A program made the position numbers and the translations under genes. The notes below the pieces were generated by a model. That model made no database searches. It was not told the origin of the DNA and worked only from the letters and a program-made list of their open reading frames with translations. This document shows positions 47,401 through 59,400 of a stretch of 64,000 nt of DNA, one piece after another (the stretch's first letter is position 1; every line of letters begins with the position of its first letter). Location: NCBI GenBank assembly GCA_947172415.1, contig OX359198.1, positions 1,457,401-1,521,400 of the forward strand. The letters run 5' to 3'. Source of the stretch: Chondrosia reniformis (Eukaryota > Porifera > Demospongiae > Chondrillida > Chondrillidae).

Positions 47401-49391
47401 GAGATTCTAGCAGAAAATGTGACATTGTTCAACATTATATGGTATATCAACTGTATATAGAATAGAAAGCACTAATTACATAAAACACTTACAGTTTCAG
47501 CATATTGAAGTGGTATCTTATACCACCTGTTTCTCTTGTTAACATCAGCTTTATGTTTCAGCTATTAAATCAATATACACATAAACAACAATAACAAAAC
47601 CTTACAAAACAAACATTCATACAATACTACACTTACCAGTAGTTGACATGTCTCAGCATCTCCTCTCTCAGCTGCCTTATGTAAGGGAGTGCATCCATCC
47701 ATATCACCGGCCACAGGATCTACTTGACTGCCATGTCCTAATAATACGTTGGTAACTTGCACCTATATAAAGATTAAAGAATACACTAATACAATACAGC
47801 ATTGCATCAAAACTCATTGAATGTACTAGTTATATCTTGTAAATTGTGAAGAAACATGGCAATCAAGGTGATTGGCTATTAACATTGATAAGGCAGTATA
47901 CATTAAAATGGATTACAATAAAGAAATTCTAGCTAAAGTAGTCAGAAAATGTGACATTGTTCCACATTATATGTCAATTGTATATAGAATAGAAAGCACT
48001 AATTACATAAAACACTTACAGTTTCAGCATATTGAAGTGGTATCTTATTCCTCCTGTTTCTCTTGTTAACATCAGCTTTATGTTCCAACTATTTAATCAA
48101 TATACACATAAACAACAATAACAAAACCTTACAAAACAAACATTCATACAATACTACACTTACCAGTAGTTGACTTGTCTCAGCATCTCCTCTCTCAGCT
48201 GCCTTATGTAAGGGAGTGCATCCATCCATATCATCGGCCACAGGATCTACTTGACTGCCATGTTTTAATAATACGTTGGTAACTCCCACCTATATAAAGA
48301 TTAAAGAATACACTAATACAATACAGCATTGCATCAAAACTCATTGAATGTAGTAGTTATATCTTGCAAATTGTGAAGAAACATGGCAATCAAGGTAATT
48401 GGCTATTAACATTGATAAGGCAGTATACATTAAAATGGATTACAATAAAGAAATTCTAGCTAAAGTAGTCAGAAAATGTGACATTGTTCCACATTATATG
48501 TCAATTGTATATAGAATAGAAAGCACAATTACATAAAACACTTACAGATTTAGCATAGTGAAGTGGTATCCCATTCCACCTGTCTTTCTTGTTCACATTA
48601 GCTTTATGTTTCAGCTATTAAATCAATATACACATAAACAACAATAACAAAACCTTACAAAACAAACATTCATACAATACTACACTTACCAGTAGTTGAC
48701 ATGTCTCAGCATCTCCTCTCTTAGCTGCCCAATGTAATGGAGTTTGTCCAGAGAAATATTCCCCAGGATCTACTTGACTGCCATGTTTTAATAATACTTT
48801 GGCAACTTCCACCTGTAGACAATATGTATTTGAATATATAAATATACATGACATTCAATATAAATGGTTTACAACATAAGAAATTGACCTAGCTTGTTTC
48901 ACTGCTTTTAGAGACAAACTGCTCTTATAAACACATGAATACAGTCCACTAATAAAACTGGTAATGTCGGCTAATAAAACAATTCTCTCATTTAGTGATA
49001 TACATAAGACACAACAGAAGACTAAACAATCAGTTCTCACTTTAGCATAATGTAATGGTACTCTATGAAAAGAATCTTTTACATGTACATCAGCACCCAG
49101 CTTGAGGAGGTAGAGAACAATTTCTAGGTGGTTGTATTGAACAGCTACTTCAAGTGGAGTGCTTTTAGTTCGATTTCGATGTATTACACTGTTTACATTC
49201 CTCTTGTTAATAAGTTCTTGTATCTGAGAAAGAAATGTAATTCGACTGGTTTACAAAAGATGTCAGAAAGAAGAAGTGAGTAAGTAGTAACAGGATAAAC
49301 ATTCGTACTACAAAAGGGAATTATATTTCATACAAACCTTAAGCTTGTCGCCATTCTTAATGCAATCAAAAATCTCGTTCTCCATTTTCAT
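38145..49391 (-). CDS. Ankyrin / Roc-COR-like GTPase / CARD-like protein, unit 3 (16 exons, open)
   Basis: The exons in coding order are 49338-49391, 49041-49223, 48690-48812, 48546-48614, 48164-48289, 48020-48088, 47637-47762, 47493-47561, 47121-47240, 46977-47045, 44433-44552, 43148-43216, 42943-42993, 42348-42431, 38679-40962 and 38145-38461. They join to about 1,310 codons with no stop. The start used is MKMENEIFDC, because the leader that gives MGNRLSS in unit 1 is altered here (ATGG to GTGG) and closed by a stop, so the N-terminal myristoylation motif is lost. P-loop GSPEVGKS, DTGGQP (Ser to Thr) and VGTFKDK are kept. Three of the five 120-nt type exons are longer by one or two codons, always in the same ankyrin loop. 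The gene has absorbed a 2.2-kb nested transposon and an LTR fragment in introns. Confidence 0.78.
38679..40962 (-). CDS. GTPase / COR-like exon, unit 3
   Basis: It is open over 2,284 nt and three nt shorter than in unit 1, within the acidic Pro-rich insert between P-loop and DTGGQP. Donor GTACATAA, acceptor TTTAG. The sequence is close to unit 1 over the COR-like part, with the Cys motifs GFLCRCDS and ECLVCQLEKR kept. Confidence 0.85.
42511..42910. repeat. 20-bp minisatellite, about 20 copies (unit 3)
   Basis: GAGCTACATGGGTGATACCT is repeated with few changes, in the same intron as in the other units. Confidence 0.92.
43834..44257 (+). mobile_element. 3' end of an LTR retrotransposon (pol C-terminus, PPT, LTR)
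   Basis: A short frame, 43834-43899, ends YPSRSRRLPERFG.., a style common at the C-terminus of Ty3/Gypsy-type polyproteins. A purine tract AAAGAAGGGGG follows directly before TGTGTAGCAGC, the likely LTR start (about 43932), and the LTR would close near ACA at 44257. The rest of the element is missing. Units 1, 2 and 4 lack the insertion. Confidence 0.55.
44903..45550. mobile_element. 648-bp TIR element with 9-bp target duplication (MULE-like)
   Basis: Arms of about 150 bp begin TAGTCTCGTGCCCAGCCCCA and end with the reverse. The target duplication AGAGTACGG is at 44894-44902 and 45551-45559. Long TIRs with a 9-bp duplication are typical of Mutator-like elements. No transposase is present; the cargo is a helicase gene fragment. 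Confidence 0.75.
45090..45341 (-). CDS. RecQ-like helicase N-terminal fragment carried by the TIR element
   Basis: It codes for 83 residues. YDRPRPDQLEAVLHFVSGQD resembles the RecQ region before motif I, and LPTGSGKS is the Walker A (motif I) sequence. RecQ enzymes unwind DNA with ATP and need motifs Ia to VI plus RQC, all absent here, so this fragment cannot be a working helicase. It starts with ATG in GC-rich sequence within 15 bp of the right TIR and stops before the left TIR. Either it is a captured exon or the family is a deletion derivative of a helicase-coding transposon. Confidence 0.7.
   Translation of the reverse strand: MDSCVSVPRLGITLEASIIEQVIFKSVQQLGYDRPRPDQLEAVLHFVSGQDTFISLPTGSGKSLSFACVCLVYDRLREIKGLN
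46283..46659. repeat. Inverted repeat with about 165-175-bp arms
   Basis: Arms 46283-46459 and 46496-46659 are nearly perfect reverse complements (ends AAGTTAAATAAAAAC / ATGTTTGGGCGCAT) around a loop of about 36 bp. The open frames on both strands here are mirror images and are not genes. Confidence 0.85.
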
Positions 49392-49675
49392 TGATGAATC
49401 AGGTAGTTTTGGAGTTGTTAGCTAATCGTTCGTGGGAAGTAGTTGAATGAGAGGATTTCGAATCAGCTGAGCTTAACTTATTTTCCACCGAAACTATATC
49501 TGCACAAATTCAACAGATCCTATATTCACTCCAATTGTGGAACTTCTACTAAAAGCGTACACCTCGGCGTATACGCCCATACAAACTAGCCATTAGAGAG
49601 AGGAAGTTAGCATCTTACGTAATACTAAGAAAAATGGCCGATATATAGTGAGCATGTATATGTAATGTAGATAAT

Positions 49676-50070
49676 TGGTAGATGCTGTAGAATTGGTAGA
49701 TAATGTAGATGCTGTAGATTTGGTAGATACTGTAGATGTTGTAGAATTAGTAGAGATACTGTAGATGTTGTAGAATTGGTAGATGCTGTAGAATTGGTAG
49801 ATACTGTAGATTCGGTAGATGCTGTAGATTTGGTAGATAATGTAGATGTTGTAGAATTGGTAGATACTGTAGATTTGGTAGATACTGTAGATGTTGTAGA
49901 TTTGGTAGATACTGTAGATTTGGTAGATACTGTAGATTTGGTAGATACTGTAGATTTGGTAGATGCTGTAGAATTGGTAGATAATGTAGATGCTGTAGAT
50001 TTGGTAGATACTGTAGATGTTGTAGAATTGGTAGATACTGTAGATTCGGTAGATTTTGTAGAATTTCACT
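49676..50070. repeat. 18-bp-type minisatellite upstream of the unit 3 gene
   Basis: GGTAGATACTGTAGATTT and 9-bp shifted variants repeat over 0.4 kb. Because the unit is a multiple of three and lacks stops, long frames arise on both strands (LVDTVD, IYSIYQ, YLPNLQ). I regard these as artefacts. Confidence 0.9.
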
Positions 50071-53000
50071 GCCTTGGGCCAGATATATATTATGGTACAC
50101 CTTAGTATGTTCATACGTACGGACAATATAAATATATAGCAATTCAAACAATATTTTCAAATATTAGCCCCTCATATACGTAAAATAGAAATAAAAATAG
50201 ATGGATTTTTGTTACCATATTTGAGCAAACCTGAAGATTTCGTTGCAGTGTTGTGATGTAGCATTAGGTCTTGATTTATGTAACTGCAAGTATATAGAAG
50301 TATGTAATTGTTGGGTTTCTATTGATGTGTATGATAGATAGGTAGATAGGTCAATGATCACAGGACACATAAACTTGTGATAGGTCCCCTCAAATGTCAT
50401 CGTGTTGAATGAGGTAGTTTTAATCTTTGAGTAGAATTATCATTCAAGGATGTCCTCAACAAGACTAGCTGAGTTCATGTACTTATTAGAAATTCAACTT
50501 TGATAAGGAGCATTTATCATTAATATATTTAAAGTATAATTTTTTTTCAGATTCCCTTTAACTCATTGCATAATCCTTATGGACCCATTGTAGTGATGTG
50601 ATGTGTTATGTATAGTGTGTGTGCAGTATATGTGTGACTGTCTCATATTTCAGAGTCAAAACTGGGTTTTGTTGTGAAATACTGGCCCGAGGCATCTGTG
50701 AGAATGCATGTGGCATACAAGGTACTTGGTGTGGTTGCTATAGTACTGCCTTTAGTGTGTAGATTTTAAGAAAGTAATACATTAATTAACAATATAGCTT
50801 TCAATATACGTATACGTACATTAAAATTCATTCATTGAATGAACTGAAGCATATGCAATTCTTATGTGACAGTAGCAATATAGAATTTAAGATTACAAAT
50901 TTGTGACTACATTCGAATATTCTAAGTGCATATAGCTTGCTGTAGCTTGGTCTTGTTTCTCAATTTCCATGACATTATTTTTCTCTAAACTATCACAAAA
51001 GCTGAAACGAGATTAATAAAGGAAAAGCTAGTTCTGACCTTATTTTCCATTTCTATTTCCAACTGTACATGATATACTGTCACATATACTCTACAATATT
51101 CCAGATTCATACTATACAGTACATATATAGATTGCTTAGTTCATACACATTGTGTACTCCATTCTGCTTAACTTCCTATATATGGTCGAGATCTGCACGG
51201 TTCAATGCCATCTTATATATTGGTAGTGATTACTGAAGTTACGAGACCTAATTGACTGTGAAGTGCAATAACACTGTGCATCTCTTTCTCCCTGTCTCCA
51301 TCTTATTAGAGACATTAACGCTGGCTGCACAGTCTAGTGATTTGAAATCACAAGTGCGTATTATCTGAGACATTTGAAATGGGCGATGTGATATTCTAGT
51401 GTGTAAGACTTGTTTGATGATTAGTAATTCTGAACCTTTGTAGATTATATGGCACTGAAATGGTACACATGAAAAACATTACAAATAATTGATGAAAGAC
51501 AATAAATTATTTTGTGGCTGAAGCTATTAATTTACTGTCAAGGAACTCTGCAGTTTTCAATTAGATGCTATATAAATCTCATAATTAGTGGTAATATTTG
51601 GAGGTCTTCATAATGTAACACTGATTGAAATATAATATATTTTATGACTTTAAAATTAACAGAGTTTACATATACGTACATTCGTATATGTGTATACTGA
51701 AAAGCTGATGATTTAAGTGTGCACCAAAGTAAATAATACGTACATATACTATAATTATTCCTGTCCTTTATCTCATCATGTGACCCTGGGTTAACCCCTC
51801 CATCACTCTGTCACAAATGAGGTGCTACAGCTGACTCTACAGTCACTGGCTAACTTATGTATGTAGTGACCATTTTGTACTATATAATCACTGACTTGTA
51901 TTATATTATTAAACCTCTAACTATAGGTTATCACATCTTCCTGGTTCCTACATTAAGGCATTAGATGGTTGGTTAAACAGTCCAGTGACTTCACACTTGA
52001 GAATGCAGATTACAAATAGCTCTTGATACACTTCACTATCATTGTTCATTGTTGACATATTTGCTTGCATCTCATTTGCTGATTAGATAGTAATATTAGA
52101 TACTGTACATGAGATAATCAGTGTCTTGTCATCTCTACCAGGTCTGAAATGTTCTCCTGTTATCAAAGTTCCTTAACTCCAACCTTCCTCTGTCAAGGAA
52201 TGAAAGCTTGACATACCTGTGAGCATGGAAGTGTTACTTGACATGTTTACCAATGCATGTATTTTTAATTTTTGTAAATGTATTTCCATTTTTTCCCCAA
52301 TTTAAATGTCTGCAGATATACGTACGTATGCGTACATTCAATTGGAAAGGTTTGCATGTGTTGGAGGAATAGACAACGAGTAAGTGCACAAGCTTTTTGT
52401 TGCTTTTAATAACAGATATACCTCATACACGACTTCTCATATATACTATGATATCTGTCCATATTTAACAATTTCCAAATTTAGCATTTACTAACTGTAT
52501 TAGCTTATAACCCATTATCCAGCAAATGGACAATTTAAAGGCATTTGCAGTGATATCTCAATAGTCTTAGCTTTGTCATTGCCAATGTCATTTGTATAAT
52601 GTCTGAGAGGAGGTTTAACTTTCAGAATGTGATGCATTCTCATTGGATAGACTAACCTTTGTTTTCAAATCTTTTTTCCTCTTAATGTGGACTCCCTGTT
52701 TGGTACCATATGCATACATATGTACATACTGTATTTGTCCAAATAGAAGCCCAGGCTTCTATTTCATTCCAGTCATTTTGTTGTTGTCATGATCAGTTCA
52801 TACTTTAACCCAGTGTGTCAATTTGAGAGACCCCATGCTCTATTTGACACCCATGCTCTATTTGAGATCCCATGCTCTATTTGAGATCCCATGCTCTATT
52901 TGACATCCAGCTTCTATTTGAGACCCCATGCTCTATTTGAGACCCAGCCTCTATTTGAGACCCAGCTTCTATTTGAGACCCAGCTTCTATTTGAAACCCC

Positions 53001-54119
53001 ATGCTCTATTAATTTTGAGACCCAGCTTCTATTTATGAATAGTCCAGTTGACCCCAACCTCTAAACCAGGCCCAGCCTCTATATTGACAAATACAGTATA
53101 CTTTTTATGTACATATGTGATAAATTCCAGTTTTCCTTCATTTTCATTATTATATATGTCGTAAGATATGGTGTAATTGAGTATTTCGGAGTATTTAAAT
53201 ATTTCATTACTAAATATGCTCTTTCCTTTATGATAGACAGTGCCAAGACAAGTGAATTGAAATTGAAATCCTATACCTTTCTCACTGGCCATCTGGTAAA
53301 GCAGTGTTGAGAGAGTATCAAATGGAGGATTTCTTTTTGTTTCAAGACAGTGTACGTTTACCTACGTTAATTGAGATATGAAATTTATTAAACATAATCC
53401 CTTGTAATATTTTATTATATTGTAGTCACTTGTGTTATTGATTTTATGATATAGGGATTTCTTCTAACTGTGCCAAACTTACCTATGCTAAGATGAACTA
53501 TCTCAAAGATTTACCTTAAATATCTCATGTATGTATGTAAATTCATTTGTAGGAATTCTTGACGAGTCAACTTCTGACACATAATTAAAACATACAATAA
53601 TAGTGGATTCAAGTTCCATTGTAGCTCTCATTCCCAACCCCGGCTTGTTTTGTCAATGGATTACTTGTATCTACACCTTAAGGCTGTAATTTCTTATCTG
53701 CAATATCATTGTACTCATCATTGTTCGGATGTGACTTTCTTATCTCCAGTCTCATTTAATTATCCACCCAAATCAGTCTTATATCTCCCATTGTGATTTA
53801 CCATGGAAAATGATGGTTGCGCTTCCAGAAGGTAGATAGATAGGTAGATAGGTCCCCTCAAACATCATCATGTTCTGTTGAATGAGGTAGTTATTTAATC
53901 TTTGGGTGGAATTATCATTCAAGGATGTCCTCAACAAGACTGAGTTTATATACTTATTAGAAATTCAACTTTGATAAGGAGCATTTATCATTAATATATT
54001 TAAGATTCCCTTTAAAACTTGACTGATTGCATAATCTTTATTGACCCATTGTAGTGATATGTTATGTTAATTTGAAAATGAAAATCAGAAAGATAGCAAC
54101 ATCACTGTGTTTCTTACAG
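50071..54119. other. Boundary of units 3 and 4, no gene recognised
   Basis: It holds the shared unit start (50617), the flanking block (51172 onwards) and the CTATTTGAGACCC array at 52817-53036. About 95 bp at 53455-53555 is present in units 3 and 4 but absent from units 1 and 2, grouping these units as closer relatives in this part. Confidence 0.5.
52817..53036. repeat. CTATTTGAGACCC minisatellite, about 10 copies (unit 4)
   Basis: Equivalent in place to 1655-2246. Confidence 0.85.
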
Positions 54120-56001
54120 GATGTGCTGAATTTCTAGGAAAAGTTGTTTTAATGGAACTGCTGAAAGACCCAAGAGTTTGCAAAGTGTACTGTCACTTTA
54201 GAGGAACTGAATTAAGTTGGTTCACATTTCATCTTTCTTTATTTGTGTCTAATTGGTACACCTGTAACATTCATTGAATATGGATAGGTTTATATTATTC
54301 TTTGTGATTGTGCAATAGTGACACACATGTGTGCGAAGGATAGGGGCTGGAAGGGAGACTAAGGTTTAGTAGTCCTTTGGAGTGACGGGTCAATTACTAA
54401 TTTTGAGTTGTTACATACTGTATTTACATGAATTGAAGCATTTCTAATAAAATGACTGTTTTATCTTACAATATTCGTAGTAAAAATCGTCAGAAAACTC
54501 AAGTTTACCACTGTGCTTTAAGAAGCACTGGGTAGCAATTCTTTATCTCTCTGTGCTATTAGGCCTTTTCGGAGAATACCACTCCTCATCAGTAGCACTG
54601 GGTAGCAATTACTGGCTGAAACACATTTTAAAAACATCAAACCTATAACTCAGAAAAACTCATCAATATTATGTAGGCTAAATAGTATGAACAAGGAAAA
54701 ACGGTTAATAATTTCCTTGTTCATCTTACAATGTGTATATATTGTATGTAACATTTTTGTATACAACCTATCATGATAGTAATTGAGAAGAAAGAAAAGA
54801 AGCCTAACTGTATCCTCATCAAAAGCTCCATAGATTTGCCCTAAGTCATTAGTCTAAGAAATTGTGTTTTAGTCTGTTCCCCCTAAAGTTTGCTTAGCTT
54901 CATAAACATGATAATCATAGTGTTCAGAATATGGTCTTTTAGAGATATCCATATTCAGTACTCATCCGCTACCTGATATCCATTCTGTTGCTAGGCCTGG
55001 TTTGATTGGTGCTCATTCAGTGACTGGTGAAGGTAATGTTAGAGATTGGCTGTCTTGGATGGTGAGGTCAGCTCAGTCACTCAAACTGGCTCCAACTAGT
55101 GATGCACTGAAGAGTGTCTTCCTTCGTCTTGTGCCTGTTGATTATGTGGCACAAGCTATTGCCATTTTGTCGTTATCACGTGAAGTGCCTAGTAAGTTAT
55201 ACACACTTGTCTGTTTAACTTTAATTATACTAGTACTCTCTCTCTCTATATATTATACCAATAGGCACTCCTAAGGAATGCAGTAGTGATGTATTCTTTG
55301 CTTACCACCTGGTCAACAATGATGATGCAATATCATATCAGGAGTTCTTTAACTGTTTGAAGAGAGTGTGTCCAAACCTAAAGGAGACAGGTGAGGCACC
55401 CTCTACAAAGTCCTTTATCCTTTGTAATGTGTATATCCTGTCAGACAAATGATTGTAGTTAAGAGCATTATGATGTGATGGATCTAAGGATTCAAAGAAG
55501 AAGGAAGGAGGTAGACTTTAAGGGGCACTGATGAAGAGTGGAATTCCCAGAAAAGCTGCCTGGCCTAATGGAGCAGAAGAATAAAGAGAAGAATCTTGTA
55601 TCCTCAGCCAAAACTCTCATTTTACTGTAGAATAGACATGATAGTATGTATATAGGAAAATTATGTTTTAGATTACTCGTGATGTGATAGAAGTAAGTAC
55701 TATATACGTATCGTTTGATGATTAGCAATCTTTATTTATTGTTTTGTTTTTGATTTCAGACTATGGAACATTCAGAGTGACTTTGAGAGAAGAAGCTAAA
55801 AAGAGAGATGTACCAGCTCTGTTTGTAGCTAATTCACTTCTACCCAACACAGAAACTCCACCCTTTGTTCGGCAAATTAAAGATTTACACAGCAAATCAT
55901 TTCTAGAGAATATAAAGCCATTTATAAAGAGATCAACGATTGGAGATGAATATTGTGAAAAATATTTCAAATTTCTTTCCAAAAGGAAATTTAACTTTTA
56001 A
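54120..56001 (+). pseudogene. Thioester-reductase gene remnant, unit 4 (exons 1, 5, 6, 7 only)
   Basis: Exon 1 (54120 onwards) reads CAEFLGKVVLMELLKDP: the GFLG of the nucleotide-binding motif is changed to EFLG. Exons 2, 3 and 4, including the Tyr-Lys catalytic pair, are deleted. Exons 5 (54995-55191), 6 (55265-55390) and 7 (55760-56001) are open and spliceable, ending KFNF. This copy cannot make an active reductase domain. Confidence 0.8.
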
Positions 56002-56113
56002 TTGTTATATCAATACAATATTACAAAACAAATAAAGAAATAATATAATATGTTATGTAGTGTATGTACTATATGTAATGTACATGTTTCAATGTTATTG
56101 TTAGATTGTTAAG

Positions 56114-56430
56114 TTAGATTGTTGATATGAACTGATCTATTCTATCAGCAAGTTCTTCATGACATCCATGAGTGTGGTCTTCTCTCAGAGCCTCTGAGAG
56201 AGCTTTGAGTTTAGCTAAACTTGGGTCATTGTCAAGGAGAATGTATAGATTGGTATTAGCGCTAGTCAGATCTACATCAGGAGCCATTTTCTGCAGGTCA
56301 CCTCTCTCCAGCACTTTACTCTGTCGCATGTAATGGGCTATGCGACGGACATCACAAGAGGCATAGAAATGATTCTTAAAGTCTCTGCTGGACAAAAATG
56401 TCCTAATCTTCTCTTTAGTGCTGCTACCAA
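56114..56430 (-). CDS. Terminal CARD-like exon, unit 4
   Basis: It is nearly identical to the unit 1 exon (FLSSRDFKNHFYASCDVRRI), 317 nt, same phase and stop. Acceptor TATGCAG. Confidence 0.65.
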
Positions 56431-59400
56431 CTGCATATGAAAAAAAGAGCAAGATTATTATGATAAACCAACTACATTCCCATCTCCAGTTTTTGATTAT
56501 TGTACTTCTTTAATTAGTGAATAAAACAAAAAAACATGAAAAGTAACAATAAATTAAGGTAATGAGACACTACTATTATATCAACTTCCAAGAGAACTAA
56601 AAATGATCAATGTACGTACCTGCAGCATCAGATTGTCCTTTGCTGACTGGTTCAAACCAAATTCTAGTTTCTTCATCAAATGACCTTCTTTTCTCCAGCT
56701 GACAGACTAGGCATTCTTTTGCCTTGCCCTCTTCAACAAGAGCCAGGTGAGCTGGTTTGGTGGAGTCACATCTGCACAGGAATCCAACTTCAAGCTGTGG
56801 TTTCTTGTCTGGAGGCATTCCGTCCATCATCTTTGAGCTGATTTCCTGAATAGTGGCGTGGACAATGTAGCGGATTTCTTTGCATCGTTCATGCAGCTCA
56901 GAGTAACGATCACTTGGACTCTTCTCTGGATAGAATAAACTGCTGCACTCAACTTGTAACTCTAATCGACCTGGTTTCTCCATCAGGTAGACATTGAGAC
57001 CACCTGAGATGAAGGCAGCTGTAGTCTGATCACAGTTTGCAGTCTGAAGCTTCAGGTTGCTTCCCTTAGCTTGCTCTGAGAGCTGTACCACAAGGCGACA
57101 GAATATGCCTCTGGGTAGGTCAAGGAGGTCAATCCTGCCATGACTTCCAAGGTATTTGAATGCAAAGCAGAGATTCTCCACTGATCCATTTTCAGGAACC
57201 TTCACTTTCCCATAGGGCAAGACTAGAGGCATGAAGTACTCTTCAGGATCTGATTGGTACTTTGCTGCTAGTCCTAAGTGGTGAATGACCTCCAGCAGCC
57301 ATTTTTTGGGAATTGCTTCGTTGATGCCTAATTCATTGAAGAGTTCTTCAAAATCTGCTTGACGAATGATGCCTGAACGATGGAATAACTGGGCTGCATC
57401 ACTATCAAAATAGAGCGGATCCTTGAAGTGCACTGTCAGTAGGTTTGCAAATTCACTGTACAGAGCTGTGATATCAGTGCAGATCCACTCTCGTGAGGTT
57501 TCAGTGTGGTCAAAGAATGCGTAGAACCCAAGCATGTGAAATAGGGTCAGCATTCCTTCAAACTGGCGATCAGCATCTTCATGATCTAGGTAGCTGCTTT
57601 GGATACAGAACTCCTTGAAGTCATCGTAGAGAATGAAATTTTGTTCATACTTGTGGGTGATGACGTAAAGGAGAAACCACGTCAGTGGCATGTCTAGCTC
57701 AAAGCCATTGGTGGAGCCCTTCTTTGAGGCACTGAGGATTTTGGATCTGAGTGCTTTAACAGTCGCAAGATCCTCTTCTGAAGGAGGTCCATCTTTGCTC
57801 GTCATGTTGTTGATGATAAAAGGCCATGAAACAGACTCTGGGCGATCATGGCTGTCTTTGAGAGAATCAGCCAGTGTACGTCTAGAGGGTACATCATTCT
57901 TCACTATGAAGGGGTGATACGGCTTTCCTCCCAATTGATTTAGTTGGGTGAGGATTGATTCCAATCTTGCTTCCCGATCTTCTCTCAGTAATGAAAAGAG
58001 CTTATCCTTGAAGGTGCCCACCAGAAATATTTGTAGCTGTGGTTGACTCCTCAGTATATCCTTGATCCTTGGATCCATTGGCTTTGAGGCAGCAGTGTAG
58101 ATGCTGGAGAATGATCTCAACATTAGATCAATGGATGTAAGGCCATGATTTGGTGGGAGCTTGTAGGTTTGGCCATCTTGGGATCTAAAGGTCATATTGG
58201 CTTCTTCCTTCAGATCTTCTGATGCATTGAAGACTTGGATGTAAGTACAAGGCATTGTGAGGAGAAAGGGGAGGGAGTCTTGAAAAGATGGCTGACCTCC
58301 ACTGTCCAAGAAGTGGATAAAGGTCGCTTCTTTTAGATTAAGATCACTGAGATCTTGCTTACCCAACACTTCATCTCGAATATCCTGTAGTCGCTTCACT
58401 TGAGGAGCAACAGTGGAGTCTTCTTGAGTATCATCAGCTAACCCAATTGGTACGGTGGTTGGGGTTACTGGTCTGTCCTGAGTAGACCCTGAAATGGGAA
58501 GAGGAGATGGAGTGACCTGTGTGGAAGAAATTACTTCGACTTCATGATCATCTTCATCAGGAGGAAAGCTTGGTGTTGGGTAAGTAGAGTGCTCCTCGTA
58601 ATCTCCCTGATTAGTACATGTGCGTACCAATGTCTCCATCACCTCTTCATCAACTGGAATCCAGTCAGCATCACTTCCTGTGGCAAGGTAGTTGGTGGCA
58701 ATAACTACCTCTGGAGATTCAGCGACACCAGTGCTAATCTTCACCTCCTTTGACTTGCCATAGACAAGGTTGTTCTTCAGTGAGGACTTTCCCACTTCTG
58801 GTGATCCACAGAAGATGGCACGAACTACCTTAACTATAACTGATCCACGCTTATCAATAGCCTTCTGGTAGTCCTCAATCCAAGTTGGATTAGTCCTTGT
58901 ATCAGTCTAAAGGATAGAAATATAAGTACCCAAATTTGAATAATTATAATTACTATTCAAAGGTATACAGTGAAACTGAATTAGGACATACAAACCAGTT
59001 TGGGAAAACATGTAAGCTTGCTTACAATCTACACATCCGCTGTAGCCAAATTATTCTACAGTACATGTCACAAGTTCCTTATGGAATTCCGCAGATTACC
59101 CAATACGGAATTCCGTAGTTTTCCGAGCAGCAAGGTTTGAGAGTCTGCGAATTGACTGAGGGTAGTCGCGGAACGTTCCGCAGGAGGCTCGAAAAGGATT
59201 AGGCTGAGTATCGGTAATCACCGCATACGTTCGTGGATGGTATACTTGCGATTAAACTTGTAAACATGATGATGCCTTATAATATTATGCCCGTAATCGT
59301 AAGTATACTAACTACAAACGTATGCGGTGATTACCGATACTCAGCCGCACCTATACGCACTAATAAAATGTATTAAACCATGGATAAAGTCATAATGATA

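Larger units (their letters stand above)
44433..49223 (-). repeat. Ankyrin exon array, unit 3 (five 120-126-nt, four 69-nt, one 183-nt exon)
   Basis: The long exons are 48690-48812, 48164-48289, 47637-47762, 47121-47240 and 44433-44552. The 69-nt exons are 48546-48614, 48020-48088, 47493-47561 and 46977-47045, and the two-repeat exon is 49041-49223. Exons 47637 and 48164 share a two-codon insert (GDMDG / DDMDG) and nearly identical introns, so they are a recent cassette duplication. Two 69-nt exons carry NKRNR instead of NKKD. Confidence 0.87.

Noticed and set aside
49593-50160. Long frames IYSIYQ, YLPNLQ and LVDTVD
   Set aside because: They are three readings of one 18-bp tandem repeat without stops; no start context, no conserved copy in the other units.
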